Assembly: GCA_015350385.1 (NCBI GenBank)
Contig: WNKI01000001.1
Coordinates: forward strand, 4,102,192 to 4,166,191
Direction of reading: 5' to 3'
DNA length: 64,000 bases
Source of the DNA: Aculops lycopersici
Taxonomy: Eukaryota > Arthropoda > Arachnida > Trombidiformes > Eriophyidae
Shown: positions 1-10,857 of the stretch, piece after piece
Layout of the letters: every line of letters starts with the position of its first letter
How positions within the stretch are numbered: position 1 is the first letter of the stretch
The notes under the pieces: model-generated
The model's input: the letters and a program-made list of their open reading frames with translations, nothing else
Database searches by the model: none
What the model was told of the DNA's origin: nothing
Position numbers and translations under genes: made by a program

Positions 1-1315
1 TCACTCAAATTTAGTTGGTATGTCGATTTGCAATTCTATCTGCTATAATCAGTTTTGATGTGACGTATTTCACCAAGCTAACGGAGACAAAAGGGTCATG
101 CGACTGCAGGATAACAGGTATTTTGCAAACTTCATCCTGCAGAGAACTTGCCACTCTTCGTGAGCAGGTGACGCCTAGCCGCGGCGAGTGTTGTGCTTCT
201 CCCTTGGCTTTGCAGACGCAGATCGCTTTGCTCTTTAGACAGCAAGGCTTTGCTGTGCTGAGAAATCCCACCCAAGAACATACCCACGCGATTATTAGAA
301 AGGCGTGGTCAGCACAGACGCAGATCAAAGAGCGGGCTTCCATAAAAACGGACAACAAATAAGAATAGAGATACAGAGGTTGAACCAACACCGCAATCCG
401 GCGTTCTGTTGCTCTCTCTCTCTCTCTCTCTCTCCCTCTCTGCGGCAGTGTAAATCTGACGCATGGCTTTGCTTGCCTCAGTAAAGGCGGCAAAATTCCA
501 GCCTAAAGAGGGGGGCATTCAATGACAATGCGCCCGGAATTTTGCAAACTCAATACAAAATTAGTGTTATCTTGTTCAACACGTTCGCCGAACACGTCTG
601 CTGCCACCCCCGTTCGCCTGTAAGCGAGCAAGCAAGCAAGCTGGGGCGCAATGTTCGGCATGCACATTTTTTTGATGAAAAGCTCTTCGTTTGTCACTTT
701 AGGGGACTCACAACCTCTCGCCGTCGCCCCTTCTCCCGTTCTGCTTAATAACTATTGCATATATATTTATACACAAAAGAGCAGTCTAACCAATATTCGC
801 AACAAGCGCTAGCAGCGAGAGATCTTCAAACCTAGCCGCTCAGCCGGAATAACACAAGAGATAGATTGACTCAACGTTGTCTAGATGAAGAAAATCTCTT
901 GCGGCAACAACTAGGACTGGAAGCCGTAGTACTATTAGCGGGCACATGGCAGAAGAATAACAAGCGTATATATTTTGCTTTCCTTCTCGTTGTGTCTTTC
1001 CTTATTGAGCTAAAAAGTAGAGCACATTCAGAAAGTAATAGCTCCACTATCACCATTACTTCTATCCTATTGCTTCAGCTGTGGCTTCACTGGCATAACA
1101 ACAGAGCCTCCGCCTATCGACTAAAGGGATCATCACCATCACTTTTGCACTATTACTATTAGTATTCGTTGTAGCAGGAGGCATTGAATCGTAATTTCCT
1201 TCTCTCCTCTATCCTAAGAAAGAGTGAGAGAAAAAATAAGAGAAGAAAGTTGTCCTCTTGGCGTTTGTTAAATTTTATCATGCATTGAAACTTAAAGAAA
1301 CAAGAAGCAATCATC
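1..1315. other. Upstream region and probable promoter/5' UTR of the USP gene
   Basis: No protein gene is recognised here. A (CT)n tract lies at 412-441. An AT-rich TATA-like stretch at about 758-771 is followed by a CAGT initiator-like sequence near 782, which would give a leader of about 530 nt before the ATG at 1316. Short open frames in this stretch resemble no family and overlap the simple repeat. Promoter placement is an inference from spacing only. Confidence 0.35.
412..441. repeat. (CT)n microsatellite
   Basis: Nearly pure CT dinucleotide repeat with one CC interruption. Antisense reading gives poly-Arg/Glu frames that are artefacts of the repeat. Confidence 0.9.
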
Positions 1316-4225
1316 ATGGTAGAAACTGAAAAAGCAGACATCAACACATCAACCACCTCAGAGTCCTCGACGGTCAGCCTTAAATTATGTCTATATGGAG
1401 GAAAAGAGGCGACAGTGGAAAAGGGTTTCGACTCTCGGACAACATTAGAGGAGTTACAGAGGGAAATGCGCAAAATGTACAGTATCGGTAATGATCGTGA
1501 AACTAAATTATGGATTAATAGCCAAACCTACGCATTTAAACCCTCGAATACAACATCCTCAGGTGCTGTTACTGTTACTAACGAGAACAATGGTAACAGC
1601 AAATGTATCAATAATAGTGCTGATAGCACCAATGGCGGAGTGTCGCCTTCAAAATCGGCAAACAACCTGCATCAAGCATCATCAACAACCTCACCGATAA
1701 AGCCACCCCCAACGCCACCACCTATGCCGAGTCCATCAGCATCAACCGCGCCACTTACTTCAATTTCGTCGTCCTCACCCAATGTACTCACCCGTCAAGC
1801 TGCAAACTCAATGGCAGCTGCAGCCGCATCGAACTCCTTAAATGTTATTGCCTTGCACGACTCGACAACCTCATCTACCACCTCTACGAATGAAAAGGAG
1901 AGCTCGCCAACGCAAACTCTCGCCGAGGCTGGTGTGGGTCAGACTGCTGTGGTTACCCTGGAAGTTATTAACGCCGACGGCACTTGGCCAAGTTCAAGAC
2001 CGCGCTTCGGGACGGTTAGCACGAGGTCTCAGAAAGCTCAGCCTGGTTTATGTGGTCTGTCCAACATGGGCAACACCTGCTTCATGAACGCCGCCTTGCA
2101 ATGTCTATCTAATACACCGCCCTTGACAAATTACATATTAGCGGATAAGTTTATTGACGATATTAACACTAGCAATCCAATTGGAAGACATGGAGAGATC
2201 GCTCGTACTTATGCCGACTTGATCAAGGTTATGTGGGGTGGAAACAATACCTCGTTCCTACCTCGCGAGTTCAAGTGCGCCGTTAGTAGATTTGCACCAC
2301 AATTTACGGGTTTTTCGCAGCAGGATTGTCAAGAGTTGATGGCATTTCTATTAGATGGTTTGCATGAGGATTTGAATCGTATTCGAGACAAGCCTTATAT
2401 TGAAGTTAAGAATGAAGTAGAGCAGCGGCCGGACGAGGTTGTGGCCGCTGAGTCGTGGGCAAATTATAAGAAGCGAAATGACTCCATTGTGGTGGATACA
2501 TTCCACTCAATGTTGAAATCAACTTTAGTTTGTCCTGGATGTAAGCTAGTTAGTGTCACTTTTGATCCCTTTTGCTATTTATCACTACCCCTACCGGTGA
2601 AACGTGAGAAGCAGGTTAATCTAACGTTTCTACCGAAACCCAATAAATTGGACACTGGCAAGATAGAATTGGCACTCAGTAAATTAGATCCAGAGGAGCG
2701 AGATACTATTCTCAAGTATGGCGGATCTCTAAGCTCATTTGATGGTACAATAGAAGAGTCAGCCGGCTACAACTCACCTCAGGCTCGTTGTCCAAAATCA
2801 TGTAAAATGCAAGTGCCCCGTTCGGGTCCAGCCAGTGAGATTTGCGATATTGTTGCTCGTATCATAAACGAGGAAAGACCCGACGAGATGGAAAAGGTTG
2901 ATCCTAACCAACTTGTTGTGGCTGAATTAACTATTGGCAAGATAAGCAAAGTTTATGAATCAAGTGAACATTACAACCAGATTAGTGATGATATTGTTGT
3001 CATTGAGAAGGCTTCAAATTATGTTATCCCATTATATTTGCGGGAAAGGAAACCAAACAACACCATTTATGTTAATGGGCAGCCAATGTTCCTACATGTT
3101 GCCGATCTGAAGTTTGACACATTATACAAAAGTATTATATCAAGTTTGAGTAATCTAACTTGCGATGAGGCGAGCGATATAGTTAATTGGAAGAAGATTG
3201 CCGTTCCAACAGAAGATCCAGCGACCAAGAACAAGACGGATGACACCAATATGCGAGTCGATTATGAGGACGAGTGTGAAATTGGTAGTGATGAGCCAGG
3301 AAGTAACAATGGAAATTGCACCGCAAATACTACCCTCACGGCAGATTCAACCACCGGTGCAGCTGATGAAATTGAGATGGAACTTGATACAGTAAAGACT
3401 AATGGTAAGTCGCCGGATAAGAAGGATGGCGAGAATGAGGAGCCAGCCTCGTCAAGTTGTGATGGAAAATCCAGTGGTGGTGGTGCTGGTGACGATGTTG
3501 TTAGCGCCAAGACTGCGGTTGCATTCGATCTATGCCTGGTGAACTCTTTTGGCAATCACACAATTGAGAAATTAGGACCTCGTTCGAGGGAGTGCGATTA
3601 CACTTCAAAGCTTTATTTAGGCGCTACCTTCAGCCCTGAGATCTTGGCAACACCTCAATTTGAACACCTTGTGGGCCCATCAAAGGGCAGTAACGTGGAG
3701 ATATTTACCCCGAAGATCTCGCCAAAACCAACACTTCAACTGAAAGATTGTATAACTCAATTTACAAACGTCGAGCGATTGGGCGCCGAGGATCCATGGT
3801 ATTGTCCGAAATGTAAGAAGCACCAGCAAGCAACAAAGAAATTCGACATCTGGTCCTTGCCCAAAGTGCTTATTATACACTTAAAGAGATTCTCATTTTC
3901 ACGCTCTTGGCGAGACAAGATCGACACTTTGGTCGAGTTTCCGGTCGAAGATTTGGACATGTCTCAGTATGTCTTGAACCCCGCCCAGAAGCAACCGGGC
4001 AAGGCAGTGTACAGTTTAATTGGAGTTGCAAACCACTATGGTGGTCTTGGTGGTGGCCATTACACGGCCTACGCAAAAAACCATCTCCAAAACGCCTGGT
4101 ATAGTTTTGATGATGCCCTGGTGACTCAAACAAGTTCTAGCAACGTGGTTACCCGAAGTGCCTATGTGTTGTTTTATCAATTGAAGGAGGATCAAGCTGA
4201 TAGCCATGGTCAGGTTGGTGCGTGA
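1316..4225 (+). CDS. Ubiquitin carboxyl-terminal hydrolase, USP4/11/15-like, single exon
   Basis: Predicted cysteine protease (peptidase C19) that removes ubiquitin from proteins, probably in cytosol and nucleus; 969 residues. Residues about 20-76 look like the ubiquitin-like domain found in USP4/15. A Ser/Thr/Pro-rich linker follows. The catalytic domain starts at GLCGLSNMGNTCF, with nucleophile Cys255. The His box GGGHYTAYA places catalytic His915, and WYSFDD supplies the acidic residue (Asp932). CPGC and CPKC pairs form the usual USP zinc-ribbon. The catalytic halves are separated by a long acidic insert (about 560-740), as in USP4/15. An in-frame TGA at 1286 supports the ATG at 1316. Odd points: the N-terminal DUSP domain typical of the group is missing, and 2.9 kb of coding sequence has no intron. 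An ATTAAA sits 6 nt after the stop. The family is certain; the exact orthologue (USP4, 11, 15 or 32) is not. Confidence 0.93.
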   Translation: MVETEKADINTSTTSESSTVSLKLCLYGGKEATVEKGFDSRTTLEELQREMRKMYSIGNDRETKLWINSQTYAFKPSNTTSSGAVTVTNENNGNSKCINNSADSTNGGVSPSKSANNLHQASSTTSPIKPPPTPPPMPSPSASTAPLTSISSSSPNVLTRQAANSMAAAAASNSLNVIALHDSTTSSTTSTNEKESSPTQTLAEAGVGQTAVVTLEVINADGTWPSSRPRFGTVSTRSQKAQPGLCGLSNMGNTCFMNAALQCLSNTPPLTNYILADKFIDDINTSNPIGRHGEIARTYADLIKVMWGGNNTSFLPREFKCAVSRFAPQFTGFSQQDCQELMAFLLDGLHEDLNRIRDKPYIEVKNEVEQRPDEVVAAESWANYKKRNDSIVVDTFHSMLKSTLVCPGCKLVSVTFDPFCYLSLPLPVKREKQVNLTFLPKPNKLDTGKIELALSKLDPEERDTILKYGGSLSSFDGTIEESAGYNSPQARCPKSCKMQVPRSGPASEICDIVARIINEERPDEMEKVDPNQLVVAELTIGKISKVYESSEHYNQISDDIVVIEKASNYVIPLYLRERKPNNTIYVNGQPMFLHVADLKFDTLYKSIISSLSNLTCDEASDIVNWKKIAVPTEDPATKNKTDDTNMRVDYEDECEIGSDEPGSNNGNCTANTTLTADSTTGAADEIEMELDTVKTNGKSPDKKDGENEEPASSSCDGKSSGGGAGDDVVSAKTAVAFDLCLVNSFGNHTIEKLGPRSRECDYTSKLYLGATFSPEILATPQFEHLVGPSKGSNVEIFTPKISPKPTLQLKDCITQFTNVERLGAEDPWYCPKCKKHQQATKKFDIWSLPKVLIIHLKRFSFSRSWRDKIDTLVEFPVEDLDMSQYVLNPAQKQPGKAVYSLIGVANHYGGLGGGHYTAYAKNHLQNAWYSFDDALVTQTSSSNVVTRSAYVLFYQLKEDQADSHGQVGA

Positions 4226-4534
4226 ACTCAGATTAAAAAATGAAAGTAACAGAGATATGATCAGTGATATGTAGCTGTTGTTATGTGTCATTCTTTTTGT
4301 CCAAATCTTCATTGTCTATCTTCTCTGGTGGATATTGTGTAAAGTAACTTCTTCAAGTGACAAGTTGTAAAGGCATTGTTTCAGCTTGAACTCTTCAAGT
4401 TGACAAGAATTTGTCCATGACCAAGAGGGAGGTGGAGGAGGCGGATAAGAAGTCTAGTTTGAACTTCATTATCATGCTTAGATCTCGATCTTCGTGATTC
4501 GTCAACGCACATTTATGCCGCTCTTTTGTGTTGG
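4226..4534. other. Spacer between the USP gene and the secreted Thr/Ser-rich gene
   Basis: Contains the presumed USP 3' UTR, with an ATTAAA variant at 4232-4237, and the upstream promoter DNA of the next gene. No further coding signal was seen. Confidence 0.5.
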
Positions 4535-4567
4535 TATAAATTGATGCGTCCACCGGATCATTCAGCC
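4535..4567 (+). promoter_or_regulatory. TATA box plus initiator-like site
   Basis: TATAAA at 4535-4540 is followed about 28 nt later by a TCAGCC initiator-like sequence (4562-4567). This is the spacing expected of an arthropod TATA/Inr core promoter and gives a leader of about 70 nt to the ATG at 4635. Confidence 0.6.
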
Positions 4568-4634
4568 ATAAGACATTTCTCCAACATCAAGTATTCATCT
4601 CTTAAAATCAAGACAAAACCTCTCAGGCCGCAAG

Positions 4635-5390
4635 ATGAAATTTTTTATTATTCTCACCCTTTTGACCATCGTGGCCCAGTTGGCCGCGGCTCAATATTAC
4701 AACTCGCCCCTAACCAGACCAATCAGACCATCAAGCTACAACCATAATCATAGCCTCATGTCGAGGCCGATGTTTTATCGTCGAATTAATTGGTATCCAG
4801 TTTCGCGGCCAGTTTATATGCAACCAAGGCGCCAACCAGTTTACTACAGAGTTCCAGTGCGGCCGATCAACCTGCCTCGACGACCACTTAACTCCACTTC
4901 GGCCTTCTTGAATTCAACCGAGACCTATAGGTCTGCCAATATTACCTCATCACCAAACATGACCACGGCCACAACAATGACATCAACCACTACCACACCC
5001 ACTCCCGTGTCGCCCCTCAATGTCACCAGAACTAACTTAGAATCATCAACACCATCATCGGTGGCAACTGTATCATCTTCCTCAACAACGCCAGCTACAA
5101 TGGCCAACCCACTCAAGCTGGCGCCTGTCACCGCTGCTCCAACTGCCATCGAAATGCCGACTTCTTCAGCTGATGCCTCAAAGGAAATGACATCTGTATC
5201 TCAACCCACCACACCTGCTTCATCGATAGTTACCACAGTGGCCACTGTCAACGAGACGCCTGCAGCCATCAGCGACGATTTACTTGGAACTGACAACGGC
5301 AACAACAACGGCAACAACAACGGCAACTCAGAGTCGGCACCTGTTGCCTCGGCCCTGACTAGCTGGGACTTTGAGGAGGACGTCCAGTGA
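4635..5390 (+). CDS. Small secreted Thr/Ser-rich (mucin-like) protein
   Basis: 251 residues in one exon. A clear signal peptide (residues 1 to about 19, MKFFIILTLLTIVAQLAAA, cleavage before QYY) is followed by a basic Tyr/Arg/Pro-rich segment (about 20-85) with repeated RP and PV pairs. A long Thr/Ser/Ala/Pro-rich region follows, with several N-glycosylation sequons (NST, NIT, NMT, NVT). Near the C-terminus is an imperfect GNNN tandem repeat, and the protein ends in an acidic DFEEDVQ tail. The composition suggests an O-glycosylated extracellular protein such as a cuticle, mucus or salivary component, but no domain is recognised. A good TATA box lies 100 nt upstream and AATAAA 43 nt downstream of the stop. 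The gene converges on the DGK gene with only 58 bp between stop codons. Confidence 0.75.
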   Translation: MKFFIILTLLTIVAQLAAAQYYNSPLTRPIRPSSYNHNHSLMSRPMFYRRINWYPVSRPVYMQPRRQPVYYRVPVRPINLPRRPLNSTSAFLNSTETYRSANITSSPNMTTATTMTSTTTTPTPVSPLNVTRTNLESSTPSSVATVSSSSTTPATMANPLKLAPVTAAPTAIEMPTSSADASKEMTSVSQPTTPASSIVTTVATVNETPAAISDDLLGTDNGNNNGNNNGNSESAPVASALTSWDFEEDVQ

Positions 5391-5432
5391 TTGATTATTA
5401 TTACTATTATTATTCACAACTATGGCTCTATC

Positions 5433-5438
5433 AATAAA
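5433..5438 (+). terminator. Poly(A) signal AATAAA
   Basis: Canonical AATAAA 43 nt after the stop of the secreted gene. It lies only about 10 bp from the stop codon of the convergent DGK gene, so the two transcripts' 3' ends probably overlap. Confidence 0.7.
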
Positions 5439-5448
5439 TTATTCTGCG

Positions 5449-8400
5449 TTAGCTAGCAGATCCAATACCCTTCTCTAGTTGCTCCTGGCTAATCGACGGC
5501 TCAGTGTTTCTTCGTTTCATCTTGATCTTGCGCAACATGGTAGCCTGGTGTTTAAATGTTGCATTAAGATGCGAGTTAGTATATTTGTTTTTTATAAGTA
5601 ATCAATCTAACAAGTAAATATAAATCTAGAACTCATTCAGCTTACCTTTAGTGCTGATCTGAGAATGTTCACTTCACAGGCTGACTGAACCCAAGGTTCG
5701 CCGTCCACTTGGATGGGCATTTCTGTGTTGAGGCGAATCCGGATCTATTGGGTTTGTTTGTTTTTTAAGAAGCAAGGTTTTAGGTTAGATCTCATATGAA
5801 GTGATCAATAATAAAGAGATTTATTGTAGTAAAAAACTCACCCTTCCGCCTTGAGCTATTCTTATGGCTTTGCTCAGGCCACTTTGAATTTGGCCCATGT
5901 GAACGATACCCGTTAGGCCAACAACTTCGAGCATTCCATCGTGATGAGTGGGCTTCGCAAAACGGTCGTCCTGCTCCGGACCCCAGGGGTTCGCGCCGGA
6001 GCCCCAGCTGAGGATATTGAGAATGATTATACCCTCAACATGTGGCAAAGAAATCGCCTTGCCATCCACCTCGAGCTTAACTAAATTGTGGAAATTTTTC
6101 AACGTGCTCTTGTTTACCATCTTTTTGAATGCCTGCTTAACGTAGACTCCCTTGTTATGGAACCTGTTGGTCGGATCAAACGAACTCATAAGATTGTTAG
6201 TTTATCTCTCCATTGATATTGATAACTAGGATTGGTCACATTCATAATTTGTCTAAACTTGCCTCGAGTTAAACTTATCCGGATTCTCCTCGCGCGCATT
6301 ATGGAAACCCAAACACAGGTCGGCGTCGAGCCCGATGCCAAGGTAGTTGTTCATAACAAATATGGCAGCATTATCCTCGGCACCACTACCAGCGCCGGGT
6401 GTCATTGTTAGAGCACTAGGAAACTCTTGCTTACTAGCTTCGTCCGAGTGGAAAATCACAGTCCATCTATCTAGTATAACTTCCTCGGCGTCGATGATAT
6501 CCTTGAGGAAATTAATCGGATCCTCAGCTCCCGTGTAACCCGAGCCCCATCTGAGCACCCGGGCAAGATCATTTCCTGTGCCAAGGGGAATGATTGCGCA
6601 AGGTGGCGATTGGCACTCTGAATCCTGACCTACGTTGTCGAGACACTGCAAAACCCAGCCCACAGAACCATCGCCGCCCGAAACGAGAATTTTGTAGTCT
6701 CTAATTTTACGAAATACATATAAACCTGGCAGAGGGCCTCCGTTTTCCAAATCATAAACTTGATAGGGATTTAGTAGTCGTCTAAAGGACGTGATCAGAT
6801 CTAAACCCTGGCATCCGCCGCTCTTCACATTGACAAACACAAGGAGCGGCTGCATTGTTGCAGGAAGGAAGGACCGAGAAGAAATGTTGAATATGATTAG
6901 ATGTTTGAGCTCGATTGACTGATTCATTCAACAAGTGTCTTCCATGATTTAAAGTTTACTTACCCTCACTCCTTCTGGAATCATCTCAGGCACTATGTTG
7001 GGCAATAGCAATACAACTGGACTCCTAAGCTCGTCGCCGCACCTTATCACTGCCTCGCGGAGCATGTAGAATGCCTTGACTGCTATGTCAGCATTATCAT
7101 AGGTTACAATGCAGGAGCCATACTCGTAGTAGATGGGGTTTATAGATTTAAAGCGATAGGGTTTGCCCAAATGCTCGATTAGCATTGACTCGTATTGTTT
7201 TTGTGACAAATTTGTGGGTAGATTTCCAACAAAAATTGCCACACTTGAGCAGTAGACTTCATCTTGTTGTTGCAAATAAAATCTAGTATTCTCCTTTTGT
7301 CTCACTGAATCCCTGGCAACGTTTTTGATAATTTCCCACGGACACTCCGAATTGTCCATTGTACGCTCGTGCACTGAACTCCCCTTATCGAGACTAACCT
7401 CAACCAGCCGATACCTATTCAGGTCGTTGGTTCTGAGGCGAAACTTTTCCAACGCTTGGACCATGATCTCGTCGACGCTCGTGTCGCTGGTTACCGTTAC
7501 ATTGCAATAAGTTAGTTCGGTTACATTCAGTCTACCTGGATAAACTTTGATTGATCCCATCATGGAATCAGGTGGCCGGTATCTCAGCAGCACCGAGGGC
7601 GGCCGCAATTGTTTTTCCTTGGCCCCCTGCGACTTGTTCGTGGAAACTCCGCCGCCGCTGCCTCCACCGCCACCAGTCCCGCCAATTCCACTAACACTTC
7701 CGCTGCCGCCACTGCCACCACTTGTTGATAGGTTGAGCAATGGATAGGCATCGGTGATTTCGTGCTCCAGATCGTTGATGTCATATAAAACATAATGATT
7801 AATGTCGTCGTGGATGTAAAAGGCGCGCAGGCAGGCGGCAATGAGATTATCGCGCGATACTGACTTGTGGACGGAGATTAGTCTGTAGGAACGTTTTTTC
7901 ATTGAACTATTGCCATCGTAAACCCTAAGCATCTCCTCGTCCTTATCTCTAGAGATGAGGTCCTCCTGTTGCTGCTGGTAGTAGAGCGAGGAGTTTTGTT
8001 GCGATTGGCAAAAGTCTTCGCTTGTGCTGCGTGGCGATAGATTGTCTCGCTTATTTGTAATAGCCGAAACGGGACCCAAAGACGAGGAGGATAATATCAC
8101 ACCACCTGGCCCAATAGTCGGATGGCCACTAGTGCCGCCGCCACCTCCAGGTCCACCAAGCGAGCAACCATAGGAGGCTTGCTGACTTCCGGCCGCACCT
8201 CCTGTCGGCCCGCCGCCAGGTAAGGGTATCACTCCGCCGGGATAATTGGAGGCGGCGAGTTTGTCAGGAACACAGATAATTGTTTCCATGGGCACATCGG
8301 TCCTGGGGATACTAACGCAATAGGGAGGCAGCATAATGGATTGTAGGCAACCAAGGTTACAGTCTCGAGGGGCGTGTTTTAAACAAGAGGCGTGGAGTGT

Positions 8401-9195
8401 TATTTGGCACCACTCGCAGCGCATGCCAGTTAAACAATCAGCACTGAAGCAAGACTTTTTACACCAATAGCATTTGGCCGCATTCTGGGGCAAGTTTCCC
8501 TCTCGCCAATGGTGTTGTTGAACAACATCCTTCAACGAGGCATCAGGTACATAAGTGGCACACTCGCGACAATCACTAATACTAAACTCCTGGCACTCCA
8601 AGTGGACGCAGTACTCGCAAACGCTACACCTAATGGCCGAAGTGTTATCCTCAATCCTCTTCCGGCAAACATTGCAAAACTTTCTCTTCGGATGCGCATC
8701 AGTCCAACAGTGTGGCATGGGATTCTTGATTGTACTTGAGGCAACAGTTGAACAGCATGAAACCACCGTCTTCATACACTTCTCGTGCACAACAAAATTG
8801 CAAACCTCACAAATGAATCCCTGGCCAATCAAACCCCAAAGCATATCGGCACAATGGTGACAAAAGGTTGGCTTGTGGAATGTTTTCTTGGTAAAATAAT
8901 GCCCATGTCCCTGGATAAAGGGAACCATTGATTGCGTAACCAACTCCACCGAGGGCAGTTGCTGCTGCTGCTGGCCAGTCGATGTTGAAGTTGGTGTTGT
9001 GCTTGTTGTATCAAAGTGTTGCATTGAAAAACCACCTGTCGAGTAGCCGCTGCTACTACTTGTTGGACCGGCGCCCAGTGCCGACGACGAGCTTGGAGTC
9101 ATGGCCGAAGTGGATTGCGATGATCCGCTCGCCAGGCAGAGATTGAACTGTGACGTCAGCGACTGAATGTCGTCGGTGGTGTCCGATTGACTCAT
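5449..9195 (-). CDS. Diacylglycerol kinase, theta type (five coding exons)
   Basis: Phosphorylates diacylglycerol to phosphatidic acid at membranes, ending DAG signalling. Model: join of 9195-6964, 6849-6263, 6163-5842, 5744-5646 and 5544-5449, with all phases consistent, 1111 residues. Three C1 zinc-finger domains lie at about 99-148, 162-209 and 228-279; three C1 domains are diagnostic of the theta class. Gly/Ser-rich linkers and a Ras-association-like domain (about 565-670) follow. The catalytic domain begins at residue 745 (PLLVFVNVKSGG) with the GGDGSVGW nucleotide-binding loop at 802-809. The accessory domain continues through FHNKGVYVKQ and GEPWVQSACEV. The start at 9195 (MSQSD) was chosen over an in-frame ATG at 9342 because the extension is a poly-Ile frame over an (AAT)n repeat. 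The second intron (6262-6164) has a GC donor. No canonical AATAAA was seen downstream; AATAAT variants are present. Confidence 0.93.
6164..6262 (-). other. GC-AG intron in the DGK gene
   Basis: On the minus strand the exon ends TCGAG and the intron begins GCAAGT; the acceptor is CCAACAG before GTTCCAT. This junction restores the conserved kinase reading KFNS-R-FHNKGV. The nearby GT (GCAA|GTTTAG) would break the frame. Confidence 0.85.
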
Positions 9196-9309
9196 CCGAT
9201 CAGGCTCGGCTTTCGTCTTTTGATTCGTACAGTCTGGCCGCTGGCGGCTGGTGCTAGATTTAAATGTTTGCTTCGATAGGATAGAGTATGATACAGGTTG
9301 GATGATTCG

Positions 9310-9342
9310 GATAATAATAATGATAATAATAATAATAATCAA
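9310..9342. repeat. (AAT)n simple repeat
   Basis: ATA/AAT-rich tandem trinucleotides just upstream of the DGK coding start. They produce a spurious poly-Ile extension in the DGK frame. Confidence 0.8.
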
Positions 9343-10843
9343 TGCTCCCTCTCACTCTTTCTTGTAGAGTTTAGTATCAGGAATTATGTATGGTAAAGTT
9401 TAGTCAAAGATGTCTTCTTGTGTAGTCTTTTGCAAAGAGAGACTTGGTGATAATGATGTTATAATAATCAAAAGCCTAAATAAATATTTAATGTATGATG
9501 CTGATTTATTGATCTCTCGGCTATCTGCTCGAGTTTCGACTGCTCGTCGTTATCGTGTTCGTGTTTGTCCACATAGCAAATGGCGGTAGTTATTTAGACA
9601 GTAAAATCTGCGGTCGTAGTATTAGTTGAAGTTGTAGCAGTAGCGATGGAAGTCGAATATAATATGAGGCCATCTTGAGTTGCCCTGAGTTTGTGCGCGC
9701 AAATCCTACATACAATCACGCATACACTTACAAACTGGGGAACCTAGCGGCGACGGTGGCGACAATGGTAGTGGCAGTGGCAATGGAAGCAGCCGCTACG
9801 GCGCTAGGTCCCACTGACGCCGCTCCTCCATTGGCTCGGCGGGCGAGGGGCCCATAGACTCTGATATCGGTGCCTGCCCATTGCCGCTAACGTCATGCAC
9901 TAGAGCAGATGTGCGAGCAAGCGAACGAGAGGCAGGCAAGCGGACGGACACGCGCCGCGAAGCGGACACACGCACAGACACACAAGCCAGGTGATTTGAA
10001 GTAGTTTATGTGACGCACGGTCACTCGCATATACGCTCAAAGCATGCGAGTTTTCCCAAGCGCGCCGCACCCGAGCCTAGGGCTCGGACTCTGACGCAAG
10101 AGGCGTGTTCAACGGGTCAACGCTTATCTCGCGCGCGGTACCGCGGAGGCGTTCGGGGTGTGTCTGCACAGGGGCGTGATACAGAGAGAAACGTGGCTGT
10201 GGGGTTCTAACCATTCGTCGCGCACCTGCTTCCCTTCTCCATGAAGCGCTCAAAGTTTTCTTTACTCTCGACTCCCATGTTGTTTCGTTTACTTCTAGAG
10301 TTTTAGTGATGTTAGCGCCTGGTGGCAGTAGTGATGATGCTCTCGCCAATTCGAAGCTTGCGCCGCCGCCAGTCGCAAAATCCGTCGTCGTCGTGGTTGG
10401 CCGCGCACATATCGCTCAACTGCACTAGGTCCTCTTCGCCGCATTCGCATTGGCAGTTATTTTCGCGGGCAGTGGCGGCATTGCTGTCTGCTCGGTGCGC
10501 ATAGCGGCGTTCGCCGGCTCGCCTCTATTGATTTGCTTCGGCGCTAGGTGCTCATGGCTCGTATCTGTGTTGCTTAGTCTTGCACAGTAGGCTGCCATCT
10601 TTGTTATCGCTCCTCTCGACGCCTCCACCAAAACCATTGAGCCACCCAAGCCTCAGTCACAGTTGTAGTTCACTTCGAACTACAACTTTTGGATGCCATC
10701 AACCCAACAGAGTGAAACTTTTCGCTCCCTCTCTCCCTTTAACTCTCACGCTCACACACTGTGAGTGATTAGGATGCAACTAACTTTATTGTGCTCGATG
10801 CGCGTCATTATATACAAGAGCGGCACGTAGCCCGAGAAGCGAA

Positions 10844-10857
10844 GGGGGCGGGGCGTG
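10844..10857 (+). promoter_or_regulatory. GC box (Sp/KLF-type)
   Basis: GGGGGCGGGGCGTG matches Sp/KLF-family GC/GT boxes and lies in the CG-rich stretch upstream of the DGK gene. Which gene it serves, if any, is unknown. Confidence 0.35.

Noticed and set aside
9196..9342. 49-residue N-terminal extension of DGK from an ATG at 9342
   Set aside because: It begins with a poly-Ile run over an (AAT)n repeat and shows no conserved feature. The ATG at 9195 is the more plausible start.
10316..10327. Second CTCF-like sequence (AGCGCCTGGTGG)
   Set aside because: Three bases shorter than the consensus core, so the spacing is wrong.
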